From NCBI GenBank assembly GCA_024036415.1, contig JAMWET010003587.1, positions 141,244 through 205,243 on the forward strand: 64,000 nt of DNA, read 5' to 3'. This document shows, in pieces, positions 1 through 11,075 of this stretch; the stretch's first letter is position 1, and each line of letters opens with the position of its first letter. Source of the DNA: Prochilodus magdalenae (taxonomy: Eukaryota; Chordata; Actinopteri; Characiformes; Prochilodontidae). Below the pieces are notes generated by a model. It saw only the letters and a list, made by a program, of their open reading frames with translations. It was not told the DNA's origin and did not search any database. The position numbers and the translations under genes are program-made.

Positions 1-1063
1 TTTTTTTTCATGTAATCAATTATGTTAAACCCATTGGTGCATCAATCAGTCCAGTTAATTGGGCTTCAATTCCAAAGCTTATATCCGTAATACATGAAAT
101 TACATTTTCCACCAGGACACATTAAGTTCCGTCAAATTTAGTTGCAATTAGATGGGCATCACCGAGCACCAGAATTCAGCTAATTTGGGGGGAAAAAGGG
201 TCTTTGTGTTTTTGGTTGTGTCAGCGCTTTTTAGCAAGTGGAGGTCTTTTTTTTTCTTCTTCTCTTGGTGCCTCATTTGCTCTGCCTGATTGTGCAGGCC
301 CTCAGGACCCTCTGCTCCATTTAACTGTTCTGATTTCTGAGTGTACGAACCACAAAAAAACCCTGCTAATAGGGCAATCGGTCAAACTGCAACGCTCGTG
401 TTAACTGGAGCACGCACGAAACCTGCAACTATCATGATGTTCCAAGGAGTTCCATGATGTGCTCTGCATATGAATTATGCTGATACGAGTGGTAGTAAAC
501 CTCAGTGCAGGGAAGTAGCAGCAGTCCGAGTGCTGTTCATATAGACAGTAGCAGTGTGTTTGAGCACATAGAACACTGATAGGTCAGAGAGGTCCTGCAG
601 AAAGCTCGTTTCTGTTCCGTTGATGAACTTTGCTAAAGAGTAAAGAAGACAGCTTCACAGTAAACATGGCATTTGTGAAATACGCCATGTGCAATGGGGA
701 TCTAAGGCAAGGTTGCCTAAAAATGAGCATGAGAGGCAAACTTGTTTAGGAAACAGTGGTTTGGTGGTGGTGGTGAAAGTGGTGGGTGGGTCAAAAGTCA
801 TTGTTGCTGCCTTTGCCCCAGCTGGTCAGAACTTGAGATGGTCAGGTCATTATAATATAGGACTTTTCACAACAGATGTTGTCACAAAGCAGCCTCAGAC
901 ATGGTCCCAAAGGAGCTTCCGATTTACTCACAAAACAACTTCATGGAAAATCTTGGTCCAAGCTCCCAATTAGCAAGCCAAGATAAAAAAAATCGAATTA
1001 AATTAACATACAATAATAAATATAAAGAAAATGATTTTAATTGAGCAAAATCTCTAATATTAA
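1..1063. other. single-copy non-coding DNA
   Basis: No gene, transposon or tandem repeat is recognisable. The first 200 bases are AT-rich with several AATTA/TTAATT cores, and short G/T-rich runs lie near 760-795. Open frames are short and lack recognisable domains. I see no splice-bounded exon. It could be ordinary spacer or a regulatory element. Confidence 0.5.
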
Positions 1064-1086
1064 TAACTCTAATATTATTAGAGTTA
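1064..1086. repeat. perfect 11-bp inverted repeat (hairpin)
   Basis: The arms TAACTCTAATA and TATTAGAGTTA are exact reverse complements separated by a single T. The DNA just upstream (TCTCTAATATTA, 1051-1062) looks like a partial direct copy of one arm. It could form a short AT-rich cruciform. No poly-T run follows, so nothing marks it as a terminator. Confidence 0.75.
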
Positions 1087-1573
1087 ATCTGTGAGGCAGG
1101 TGAAGCAATGTGTTTAAATAGTGAGGATGAGCAGGCAGCAGGATCTTAGAAGAGTCCAGTGGCGTGCTGGTGAAGCTTTCTACACAGCATTGAGCAGCAG
1201 GAAGCTCCATGGTGAGTAAACTGGTTCAGGGCACTTGAGAAATGAGGGTGAGGCACTCAAGAAACAAGTGCCCCAGTGCAGTATGTGGACTGAATATAGC
1301 TGGGACTACATACGAGCTAGGCATGAGCTGGAAGGCCACCCTTTTAAGAAGGGAGGTCACTTTCGGGGTGGAACCAGTGGCTGCTTGTGAACTGCCCCGA
1401 GTTCTGTGCTTTGGCGTAGGCTTTTCAGCTGATGTATAACAATAGAGTACTACGACATAGTGTAATCTGATCAAATCTAATTTAAAAACTCAATTTAAAA
1501 CCTACCTACCTTTTTTATCAGTGGACTGTTTTGTCGTTTGAAGCCCTTATGACTATCTAGTCTATTGCAATTA
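1087..1573. other. single-copy non-coding DNA
   Basis: Mixed composition, becoming AT-rich after 1470. I see no gene or recognisable repeat before the inverted-repeat element that starts at 1574. Confidence 0.45.
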
Positions 1574-1979
1574 ACCCTTCGCCTTTTGTCTTATGCAATC
1601 GAATACAATAGTATTTAATTACCAATAGTGTCCAATAGTGACGATGAATAATTGATCATTATTGATCAAATAAAATCCTGTTTTTCTGTGGGAAATTTTT
1701 AAAATTTATTTTACGTATTGTATGTAGTCTTCATTTTTTATGTAGGAATTGAATTAATATATGTATTTATTGTTATTTAATTATTACTATTATTTAATAT
1801 TCAAATCATCAATAAAATAAAGTGGATTATTATTTTAATATTGAGATAACAGGAAGCCAAAAATGCAACCAACTTCTAAGACTGAACTCCGGAGAAGCAG
1901 GAAAATATCCATTTCTTTGAAAAAAGGACTGTAAGTCTTTAACAAAAAAAGAACACTAGCTGTTAGAAAGGCGAAGGGT
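1574..1979. mobile_element. candidate short inverted-repeat element (MITE-like)
   Basis: A 13-base sequence, ACCCTTCGCCTTT, at 1574-1586 recurs as its exact reverse complement at 1967-1979. The 406-bp interior is strongly AT-rich and non-coding, as expected for a non-autonomous DNA transposon. No target-site duplication is evident in the flanks, so this is inferred from the termini alone and the family is unknown. Confidence 0.45.
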
Positions 1980-2885
1980 GGCCACACTAAATATTGAAAT
2001 GTTCCATTGCCCTGAATTTTTAATAATTAATCTTCAATAATTTTGCAAAGAAATGTGTGCTGTGTGCCACTAAAAAAGTCACCTTGAAATAGTGACCTCA
2101 GGTTATTTCAAATTAGTTTTTGATGAAGATGAAATAAAAGAATAATGCTTTATTCCAAAAGAAGAATAAAAGACAGACGGACTGACTGAGTCCTGCATTT
2201 CAGTGCCCTATTAAATATCTTGTTATTCTGATGTGCGTGGCTTATTTCCTTTAGAATGACAAAGGTCAAAGTATTAAATATAAATAACTCAAAAACAGCC
2301 CATGTTTTATACTGGACCCATACTGTAGTGTAACTAATCAAAGTAAGTGCGAACGTACATTCATGTGCTCAATAGACCTGAACCTTTAGTATAGCAAAGC
2401 AACATCAGCCATAAACCTTTCACAAGAGGGGTCTGTCAGCAGTCAAACATATGCAGTACCATGGTAGTTCTATATGTTTCACAAAATCAGGAATTGCTCA
2501 TCGTATATTCAAGTTGTATCACATCCACAGTAATCGAGTGCTAATAACCCCCTCCAGACCTCCCAGGATTTGAGGAAAGAGGGAGACATATAATCAGTGG
2601 CTGAATAAAAGGCACTGACACAAAATGAATGAGAGAGAAGAGAAAGATGGTGGGACAAGCTGTCAAAGTGAGACCCTTAAAAGAGCCTGCCAAACCAATG
2701 AAAAGAGCCTCCAAACAGTCGCAAGTGAAATTTAGCAGAACATTAGACACTGGGCCTGCAATATGTAGTTTAGTCATTATGTAGATGGAAAAGTGTTGAG
2801 AGAAGAATATCACAGACTGTCAATGCAAAACTTCAGAGCTCAGAAACAAAATTAGAGCCACAGTGTACTTTTCTTTAAGGCAATA
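1980..2885. other. single-copy non-coding DNA
   Basis: AT-rich intergenic sequence without recognisable exons or repeats. Open frames are short and their predicted peptides lack known motifs. Confidence 0.45.
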
Positions 2886-3160
2886 ATGCAGTGTGAACCA
2901 CATACTGTCATGGGAGCACCAGACACTATGTGGTGGGCACTTGATACTACTAGGTGCGTACCAAATACTGTCAGATGAGCAGTAGATACTATGTCAAGGT
3001 AACTTAATGCTATTAGGTGAGTAACAGATACTGTCAGGTAAGCATAGGATAGTATGTGGTGCGCATGAAATACGAACAGTTGTGCACCAAATACTAACAA
3101 GTGTGCACCAAAACCTATAAGGTGAGCACCCGATACCATCAGGGGCACAATATATACTGT
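2886..3160. repeat. ancient minisatellite, unit about 21-22 bp
   Basis: Roughly twelve head-to-tail units resemble GAGCACCAGATACTATCAGGT, for example near 2910, 2955, 3017, 3083, 3102 and 3125. They have diverged heavily from one another. Because the period is near 21, the minus strand stays open and reads a seven-residue repeat; I treat that as an artefact. The divergence suggests the array stopped turning over long ago. Confidence 0.7.
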
Positions 3161-4133
3161 GTAGTAGTGCACAAATGATGGCATTATACTGTATTCTGTG
3201 TGCATCAGATTTTTACCTTATACAAAAATACATCATGTCTCTTCATTGGCTCAAAAATCCACATCAACAGCTGCACATGAGACAGATTTACACAACTCAG
3301 CAGGAAAACAAGGACTGCCATATGAAAAGCAAGTACCTAACTGACATGGAAAAGACAGTAGATTGAACCTACTGGAGCTGAGCTAACCTAAGCTGAGAGT
3401 GTAGATGGTAGGCAGTCATGAAGCGCATCTGCCTTTATTCTTACTGAAGGATTCTGAGGTAGGTTACAAATGTAATGTTACTGCGCATAGTAAAGGCTTC
3501 ACTATCTCACACTTGAACTGGACAGCTTTGCATGGTTTGTTGAAACTGGACTTATTACTCATTACCAACCATTTTTTAACCTGACGCCTCAACCTGACGA
3601 ACTCTGAAGATCAATCACTTGTAAAGTTGTATTAAATTTTGTCTTAGAAAATGTTGGTGAATGTGGCCCATTATGGCCCATATTTTACATCATAAACTGT
3701 AGAAACTTGAGCAATTAGTTAACGCACAGTGTGGCAGCTTTTCTTTAGGTGTGCCTGACACATGAATATTGTGTAGACAGGAACTACTGTATCTTTACTG
3801 GTGTTGGGTAAATGAACAAGTTGCCATCGTCACATTAATTGTGTATCTGTGGCTGCTCAAAAAATGAGGCAGGATTCAGATAGTTAGAGGTTTTGTTGAG
3901 AAAGGGATGTAGAATTCTCAGAAACAGCAACCCAGGTTTTGAGCAGATATGGTACAATTGGATACATGTGCTAAAAGATCTAACAGGCAAAAAAACATTA
4001 AAGGCAGCAAGGACTGTTTTAGCTTTTGCTGCTTTTTTCATAGCGTGCTTTATAGAAGCGGTTTCAGCTAATTCTGAATTCTGTTTTTTTTTATCATCAC
4101 ATACATCCTCATGTTTTTTCTTACACCACAATA
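3161..4133. other. single-copy non-coding DNA
   Basis: No recognisable gene, RNA or repeat. Composition is moderately AT-rich. The sequence runs directly into the left end of a Tc1-like element at about 4134. Confidence 0.4.
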
Positions 4134-5062
4134 TACACTGCCTGGCCAAACTTAGGACTGAAATAAAAAAATTGTTAGAAGCCTTGGATTGGATAATTAC
4201 TGCATTGATTAACAAATGGTAACAATTCTTTTAACCCTAACTGATGCAGAGGGTGGCTTTTCAGTATGCAAATAGCTGAGTGGGAACTAGTATCCCAATG
4301 TATCAATATATAATGAGACTGCAGAATTTCTGGAATTTGGTGTTCAAAACTGTCCAGCGTGTTACCTTACGTAAGGACAGTAGAGAATCATTAACTTCAG
4401 TGAAGAAAAATAGTTGGGATCAGTACATTTATATTTGGTGATGGTGAATCATAAAAAACCACCATAGGACTCACAGCTATGTTCAACAGTAAAAGTAAGA
4501 GCATTTTCAGAGATTAAAACCTCAGAGGATTGAGACTCAACCATTGTTTGGCCATAGTCCATAGTCCAAAGGCATTTGTTAGTGAAACTAATGGGGGGAA
4601 AAAGACAGGTCTCAATTTATTAGACAGCATAAAGGTTGGACCCTGAAACAATGAAACAAGTTCATGTGGTCTAATGAGTCCAAACTGACCCTATTTCAGA
4701 GCGACTGGTGCATCAGGGAAAGATGGGAAGTGCATGAAGCATGTAGTTGTCAGGCTGAGGCTCAGTAACATTATGTGAAAGTACAATAAAGCCAGCTGAC
4801 CACCTAAATTAATGTATGACCAGTTTATCTCATCAATCGACCAGGATATTCCAGAATGCAGAGATTGATCAGGCACTTATTGTGAGTGGGTCAGGGAGCA
4901 TGAGGAATCTTTACTCCACCTTACCCCACTGAAAGTCTTAGGGATGTGCTGGAGAAGACTAACTCATTTGACTTCCATGTCAATACAAGATCTTGGCCAA
5001 AAATGAACGAATCTCTAGATGGAAATAAGGTTGTCGACCAATGCCATGGCAAATGTACTGTT
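4134..5062 (+). pseudogene. Tc1-like transposon relic (family C1)
   Basis: The left end carries the CACTGCCTGGCCAAA terminus known from fish Tc1 elements, and the body follows the order of a Tc1 transposase gene. Around 4660-4745 the frame reads FMWSNESKLTLFQSD, the region of the first catalytic aspartate of the DDE triad. Here the expected Asp codon GAT is AAT (Asn). Further on are remnants of the C-terminal third, for example GGGATGTGCTGGAGAAGACT near 4942. The frame is broken many times and the right terminus is not recognisable. The element is dead. The family match rests on remembered fish Tc1 sequences. Confidence 0.8.
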
Positions 5063-5067
5063 CTTTA

Positions 5068-5235
5068 ATAGCCAGGACCCACACAGAGCATGTGTTATGT
5101 GGGCGATGGATCCTTGTCAGCACCGCAGTGACACTGATGTAGTGCTGATGTGCTAGTGTATGTTGTGCTGCTGGAATTTTAAAACACCTGCTGGACTGAG
5201 AATCGGTCAACAACCAAATCTATTCAGCCAGCGGC
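5068..5235. mobile_element. fragment of a short non-autonomous element (family N1)
   Basis: It shares CAGTGACACTGA, the TGTTGTGCTG block and the CTGGACTGAGAAT block with the longer copies at 48.6-48.9 and 51.4-51.9 kb. It is non-coding and truncated at both ends. The family is a dispersed fish repeat; its transposon class is not clear from this sequence. Confidence 0.65.
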
Positions 5236-5420
5236 GTGCTTTGGCTATGGTACATATTATCTTATATTACCACATGTTCAATAGTGAGATTCAATTGTCA
5301 TTGTTCAAAATTCAAGTTCTACATATACCCTATATAAAACCACCTATCATAATGATACATAAGCTTGGGGTCAGGCACTCAGCAGTAATCTCCAAAACCC
5401 CTGGCCTGCCAAAGGGACCC
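5236..5420. other. single-copy spacer
   Basis: No feature recognised between the N1 fragment and the AG microsatellite. Confidence 0.4.

Positions 5421-5447
<27 letters not shown>
5421..5447 (+). repeat. (AG)n microsatellite
   Basis: An uninterrupted AG dinucleotide run of about 27 bases, likely polymorphic in length. Confidence 0.95.
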
Positions 5448-5453
<6 letters not shown>

Positions 5454-6261
5454 TATTTGAAATGAGGTTAAGGTTAGTTAAAAATGTAAATAACTGTCTC
5501 CAAACAGACACTGATCTCCCTATTGAGATGCATTACGTTTCCTTATCTAATAATGGACAGAACAAAAGCTAATTCACGTTTAGTATTCAGGCTAGCCTTG
5601 CCATGCGTATTTCATCTCATATTTTAAACTGCCTGGCCACAGATAAACAGATGAAAGCCCGGTCTGATGTTCTAAAAAGAAAGCCTCATCCTTTAGCCCA
5701 TATTGCAGGACCACAAACGCCATTTTTTTGGCACTCCTGGGCACCGGAAAATTTTATTACGTGCCGAATAAATGGGTTTCCAACACAAAGCGAAGGCTTC
5801 GGCAGAAAAATGCCAAAATAATTTTCTTTGGATGGACTGAGGATGCTAATGGATCCATTGCTCAAAACACACATGGTTTCCGTTCCAGAGAGGGAAAGAG
5901 GGAGCCCTGGAAATGTTTGATAAGGCTCTATAATAATAATGACAACAGTTTTGGGGAGCTCATTAATTGAGAGTCTCGGAGTAATTGCTTCTCATCCCGC
6001 GGGCTGATGCCGTCGTTAATGCACAGGAACTGTCAAACTGACAAACAACAAGTTGCGGAATATGGATTTTTTGTGTGTTTTTGTGTTAATAACCATTATC
6101 AGAGCATTGCCACGGGAAACTGTCAAGATGGCGTCAGTGATAAAATGTTAACATGTGACAAAAACACCTGCCTGCGAGAATGACATTTCTATTTGCGTCT
6201 GCATTGGTAAGACTTTCACGAAGCACTGTTAAGCTCTGCCTGAAGGAGAGTAATATTGATT
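5448..6261. other. repeat-free non-coding DNA, candidate regulatory element
   Basis: There are no transposon or satellite traces. Around 5950-6200 lie TTAATTGA, GTTAATGCAC and CTGTCAAACTGACA, an AT-core and inverted-motif composition often seen in developmental enhancers. No protein-coding exon is evident. Regulatory function is an inference only. Confidence 0.35.
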
Positions 6262-6322
6262 TGGGGGTGGGGATGGGGGGGGGGGGGGTGGCGGCAGGAG
6301 GTGGTGGGTGGTGAGGGGGGGT
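6262..6322 (+). repeat. G-rich tract with a 14-base G run
   Basis: Fourteen consecutive G occur at 6275-6288, flanked by further runs of three to seven G. The + strand meets the simple pattern for a G-quadruplex (four or more G3+ runs with short loops). Assembly length of the homopolymer may be unreliable. Confidence 0.85.
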
Positions 6323-6689
6323 TAAAAAGAAAAACAGAGGTTCAAAGTATTGCTCTTCTTCGTGTCCTCAGCTGTATGCCACACACTTTGCAGGCTTAGC
6401 TATTCATCATGCAACAGACAGCTAGCCTGAGTAGGCCTATACCACCAACAGCAGCTCACAAAGAACAATGGCTTGCAAACAGACCTTCTACTGACCCCTG
6501 AAGACACCCAAGGGCATACACTACACAACTTACTGTAGCTTAACAGGAGGTTTATTCTTAGATACCTCTCAGGCCTTTACTGTACTGTAGGTCCCAACCC
6601 AAATAAAGAATGCTCAATCAGAGTCACCAGGACATATTCAGTGAATGAAGTTTCGTGAACCTACTGGTGTGTTGCCTTGTTCAATGCAA
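6323..6689. other. single-copy non-coding DNA
   Basis: No gene or strong repeat. The segment near 6580-6620 (ACTGTAGG, then AATAAAGAATGCTCAATCA) loosely resembles 9015-9058, perhaps a shared old repeat fragment. Confidence 0.35.
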
Positions 6690-6808
6690 TGAATTGGCGA
6701 CCTGTCCACGGTGTTTCCCAGGCTTCCGCCCAATAAGCGCTGGGATAGGCTCCAACAAACCCAGTGACCCAGAGAGATAAAGAGGTTCACAAGATGAATG
6801 AGCCAGTT
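6690..6808 (+). repeat. fragment of a widespread fish dispersed repeat (family R1)
   Basis: It contains GACCTGTCCACGGTGT, GGGATAGGCTCCAACAA and a tail GATGAATGAG. This is the opposite-strand counterpart of the 20.3-20.6 kb copy (GGAGCCTATTCCAGC, CTGGACAGG). Non-coding and truncated. Confidence 0.7.
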
Positions 6809-7064
6809 TAGCTTTTTATAGGTCTTTACACCACTCACTGTTGTTCTTTACACAGTGCTACAGGAGAACCACTCCAGAGAAGTATTAGGGGCTTCCAAGA
6901 ACCCATCCCCCTGACTGAACTGGCTGAGAAACTTAACATTGTGCAGTAGTTCTTTAGACCCTTAAAAAAACTCTTTACAGTCTTCACAAATAGTTATTCT
7001 AGTTTTTCCCAAAGAACTCTTTGTAGAACTGTTGTTTAGGCCTGCTGGTTTGATAATAATGTGC
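6809..7064. other. non-coding DNA with decayed GGTTCT/AGAACC motifs
   Basis: Scattered AGAACCA and TCTTTGTAGAACTG motifs near 6865 and 7020 resemble the palindromic element at 8.4-8.8 kb, but the copy is too decayed to delimit. Confidence 0.35.
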
Positions 7065-7392
7065 AATAATTATATCTCTATAAGCTATCCAAAGAATGTG
7101 CAATAACTAACTGCTACCTCACCGGTCTATTATGTGTTTAGAATATACAGTTTTTATAGTCATTTATTATATTTAAATATTTTTTAGGCAATCTGTATAT
7201 ATGTGTGTTATTGTTTTATTTTTATTTTATTTTTTATTTGTATTTTTTACCTGTCTCTCTCTCTCTATTCTGCACTTTGTATATTTTTAGCCATATGTTT
7301 AATTATTTTGTGTGTAAAGTGCCATTGGATTGCTGCTTAATTTCATTGTACACTGTGCAAATGACAATAAAGGCATCATATCGTATCTTATA
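7065..7392 (+). mobile_element. LINE 3' end (L2/CR1-like)
   Basis: An AT-rich, T-run-containing 3' untranslated region ends in TTCATTGTACACTGTGCAA, then GACAATAAAGGCATCATATC, the typical close of fish LINE transcripts. No reverse transcriptase remains, as expected for a 5'-truncated insertion. The left boundary is approximate. Confidence 0.5.
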
Positions 7393-7685
7393 ACTGTGAG
7401 CAGCCAGGATGAATGAAAGCTATACTAATAGGTAGCAAGGCAACACAGAGTTAAACTGGGGCTTCTTCTGGTCCTGGGAGCACTGCCATCAAACCACAAC
7501 CACCTTCAGATTCTTATATCGCTTGTGTAAACCATTTAAGGACCATTATCCTGCAGTTTTAATGGTATTACGTCTTCAAAAAGTTAACAAATGAAGTCCA
7601 GTATTACTCACTGTACTACAAATAAACAGCCATGCGACACAAAAATAGGTCACAATTAGATCAGCAGAATCAGGTGACCTGAACA

Positions 7686-7870
7686 TACACTATATACACT
7701 ATATATTCGAAACTGTGTAGACACCTGCTCATTCAGTTCCTGGAATCAAGTAGTGAGTTTGTAAATAGTGAGTTTGTTCCTCTTTGCTGTGGTAACACTT
7801 TCTACTCTTCTGGCAAGACTTTGCTCTAGGTGTCAGGACATTGCTGTGAGGATTTGATTGCAGCCACAAA
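7686..7870 (+). mobile_element. DNA transposon fragment
   Basis: The run ACACTATATA, then GTGTAGACACCTGCTCATTC, and later ACATTGCTGTGAGGATTTGA matches my recollection of a very common fish element beginning with a TATATGGACAAAAGTATGTGG-type terminus. Only the left part is present. Non-coding. Confidence 0.5.
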
Positions 7871-7989
7871 AAAATGTATGAAGTCCATGCCATGTTGTAA
7901 AGGGATGGCTGGGTGGTCAGTGCTGCCCCTTAAAATCTGACAGGTCACCCTGGAAGCCACCATTGGCAGGTACTTGCAAAGAAGAGAGG

Positions 7990-8409
7990 GTACCACTTTA
8001 GAATACCTTTTATAAAGGATTTAGAAATGTTTTAACAGTAGGTTACTATTAGTTATTAGTTAGGTCATAAACACTTTACACATTATTAATAAGCAGTTAT
8101 AACAAATTATTAAAAAGAGCTCCACCATATGATGCACGTGAATATGTATTGAAGCTGACGGGGTTATGTGGACTGATGGAAAAAACAAAGTAAGATTAGT
8201 AAACATCAAAATCTGAGCTTTAACAGTATAAAAGTATGTGTGTTCACTGTTAGGCTAATACCAAGTCACTGTTGTCCATCTTATTCATGTGTTTCAACTG
8301 CTTATTAATGATTTTAATGTGTTTATGGCCTAATTAATAACCATCAGAAAACTCCTTTTAAACCATCCATAAACTCTTTATAAAGGTAGCCTTATTTTAA
8401 AGTGGTTCT
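7990..8409. mobile_element. short inverted-repeat element with 9-bp target duplication
   Basis: Left end GTACCACTTTAGAATACC and right end TTATTTTAAAGTGGTTCT are imperfect inverted repeats, with TATAAAG repeated inside each end. GAAGAGAGG lies immediately outside both ends (7981-7989 and 8410-8418), an apparent exact 9-bp target-site duplication. The interior is AT-rich with inverted TTATTAAT segments. A MITE is the best reading; the duplication length hints at a Mutator-like or related superfamily. Confidence 0.7.
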
Positions 8410-8429
8410 GAAGAGAGGTGTTTTGGTAT

Positions 8430-8835
8430 ACCTGCAACAATGGAAGAACAGAACCATAATAGCACCAAAAACGATTCTGCTTTTGTAACAACAAAAGAAA
8501 AGAGCCATTTTCAGTGAGGTTCTTTATAGAACCATATACCTCCTTTTTACCATCAGAACTATTTCAGCATGCAAAGAACCATTTATGCATGCAAATGGTT
8601 CTTTAAGTGTTCACGGTTCTACATAGAACCACTGTCTGTACCAAAGAACACCTTTTCTAAAAATGGCTCTATGTGACAGCGCCAAAACAGATTCTGCTGT
8701 TGCTATGAACTCAAATGTGTAACAGTAGAAGAACCCCTTCTGTTGCTATATAGCAGGTTCATTATAGAGCCATATTCCAAACATTCTCCACCAGTCTGAG
8801 GAATCCTTGAAGAACAATCTCTTAGTGTATATCAG
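8430..8835. repeat. GGTTCT...AGAACC palindromic element
   Basis: Repeated AGAACC/GGTTCT motifs in both orientations (AGGTTCTTTATAGAACCAT, GGTTCTACATAGAACCACT, AGAAGAACCCC) fill the segment. A related copy lies at 14.42-14.84 kb and a fragment at 58.3-58.5 kb. It is non-coding and likely a non-autonomous palindrome-rich fish repeat. Confidence 0.65.
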
Positions 8836-9868
8836 CAATAGGTGGACCTTAAAGCAGTTATATTGAGTTCATTAGATGTGATATCTTAATGTTCTGATTT
8901 ACAGTGTATATATTTTGATGATGATACCTTGAAAAAAACAGATTCCAGTGCTATTTATCGTATTATTCCTGAACCCTTTTTAAAATCTGCTGGAATAGAC
9001 CAGCATCCCACTGTACCCTACTGTAGGCCCCAGCATTAAATAAAGAACACTCAATCAAAACAAGAGGAACGAGACAATAGCACTGTCATCAAGAAACAGT
9101 CTGACAGTGTGCTATTCAGAGACATTCCTTTGGCGCCATCCTTATACCCCCAGACACCAGGTGTTGTCGAGGTGATCTGGAGAATGCAAATAGGCCCAAC
9201 AAATGCTTCAGACGCGAGTATTCTCCATTTGTCATAGAATATGTTCATTACCCACTGCTCTGCTCCTAAAATTAGTGTCAGAACAAGACATCCTTGCTGG
9301 GTGATGAATTTATTTGCCGCACGTGTTGCCAGAGGTTTTCAGATAGAAAGCACAGACGCCTCCTCCTCCTCCTCCTTCTCCTCTTGCACCCCCCACCGCC
9401 CCAACCAACCGCATCCACCTCCCACACGTCCTTCACATCTCTCTGCCTCTGCTCTATATTTTTTCTTTGGAGAAATATTAGTCAACAAGTCAGACAGCGA
9501 AAGCCCCAACCACGGCACAAAGGACGCCACCCTCCAGATGGTGTGTTAATATTGCGCTCAATATCAAGGTGTTTCATCTCATAATACAAGGAGGAATATC
9601 CGGATTAAAGTACCGCACTACTCTAACCTTGTCTCTTTGCAAAAGCCCCCCAGAAACACAGAACACAGCCGCACACCAGTGTTTCAAAGGCAGCTCAAAA
9701 AACGCTGTGTGCCGCTTGGCTTACATTTCAAATACAGGTAGTTCAAGGTAATGATCATTTTAATAGACACCATGCAGCTTTATTACTTCAATGAAGATGT
9801 GCTTTTCATATGAAAGTGATACCTTACATAATGTATCCTAGACATTTCTGTAACACATTACAGACGTT
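8836..9868. other. single-copy non-coding DNA with a CTC run
   Basis: No gene is recognisable. A pyrimidine block with CTC repeats lies at about 9359-9425 and gives artefactual open frames on both strands. The surrounding sequence looks unique. Confidence 0.4.
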
Positions 9869-10097
9869 CTAAGGCCTTGTTCAGACTGCCAACTCTAATC
9901 TGACTTCCGACATATCCAGATTGATTTTTGATGGCCTGGAGGGTAAAACAACACATGAAGATTAGATTAGACACTATCCGGACGCACAGCATCCGATTCA
10001 AATAGGCTGGTGGTGTCTGTACACAAAAATCCAATCTGATCTAAACTAAGAGAAAGATCAGGTTTGCCAGCCATGTCAACACAGCCCATAAGGCCCC
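9869..10097. mobile_element. decayed short inverted-repeat element
   Basis: The left end AAGGCCTTGTTCAGACTGCCA is loosely mirrored at the right by GTTTGCCAGCCATGTCAACAC followed by AGCCCATAAGGCC. Interior words such as TCCGATT and AATCTGATC occur in both orientations. It resembles a known type of fish MITE, but the ends are degraded and no target duplication is clear. Confidence 0.4.
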
Positions 10098-10607
10098 TAT
10101 AAAAAGCAGCCCAGTAACCTAGTAAGTGTGTTAATGGTAGCTAACATTTTGAATTGCTAACCACTTACTCAGTGACATATAAACAACTAAAACAGCAGCT
10201 TAAAATTGTTTATCTTAAATATTTTAAAGGAAATAACTAAACAACATAATCAGCTGTTTCATTTCAGGCTCACTGTTTGACTTTAAAGTGTAGTAAAGGA
10301 TTTATGTTTGTACAAAGAGAAATTATATTACATGTATGTCTTACAAGCTCCAAAAGTCAGTGCTTAACGTAAAACTGTCTCCATTAATAATATAGGACAT
10401 TTCATGTACACCACTGTATGCTTACCCAACATAACACTGCAAATTCCATAAAGGCTAGATCCTATAACTCTGTAAAACTGTGATCAGACACATAAATGGA
10501 AAAAAACATTACATTAAATTATCTTTAATGATCTTTATAATTTATAACATCGTATTATATTATAAATATACGATTTATAATATCGTATAATCTCACCGAA
10601 CAAAATT
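10098..10607. other. AT-rich single-copy DNA
   Basis: No gene or recognisable repeat, apart from short duplicated TATAATATCGTAT words near 10545-10590 just before the Tc1 relic. Confidence 0.4.
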
Positions 10608-11075
10608 GTAACTTCAGGCCCCTATAGATAGCGCTGCACCAGGATAATGATGGAGCTATAAATACCTGTGGAGTGTGAGTGATGGGATTCATAGATTGAG
10701 AAGAGGTGCTACAGTGCAGTGGATGTCTCGTTCCATGTGTGGAAAATGGCTCCAAAACAGATGTTAACAATTGCCTTAAAGGAGTGACTGCATTTGGGCG
10801 TGTCAAACACCATAGGGTGAAGGAAGTAGCTGGATCTGCAGGTGTATGTAAGCGTATGGTTATACAGGTCTACCAGCAGTGGCTAAAATCCCAGTCTACG
10901 GGAAACTCTCCTCAGAATAGTGCCAGGGCAGGCATCCACCAAATCTGGCCCAATTATACAATTCTTTAATGCTATAGTGATGTGGCCTACATCCAGAAAC
11001 CTGTCCCGTTAATGCCAAATTGAATTGCAGCTGGAGGTATTATACATTAATAAGTCTCAGTCATAGGTAACTAAA
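10608..11075 (+). mobile_element. Tc1-like deletion derivative (family B, copy 1)
   Basis: Translation around 10775-10880 gives GVTAFGRVKHH then KEVAGSAGVCKRMVIQVYQ, the N-terminal helix-turn-helix of a Tc1-like transposase. After a short bridge it passes straight to the C-terminal stretch (ATCCAGAAACCTGTCCCGTT near 10992). The whole catalytic core is absent. Copies 2-4 share the same arrangement, so this is a member of a non-autonomous family rather than a private deletion. Boundaries are approximate. Confidence 0.75.
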
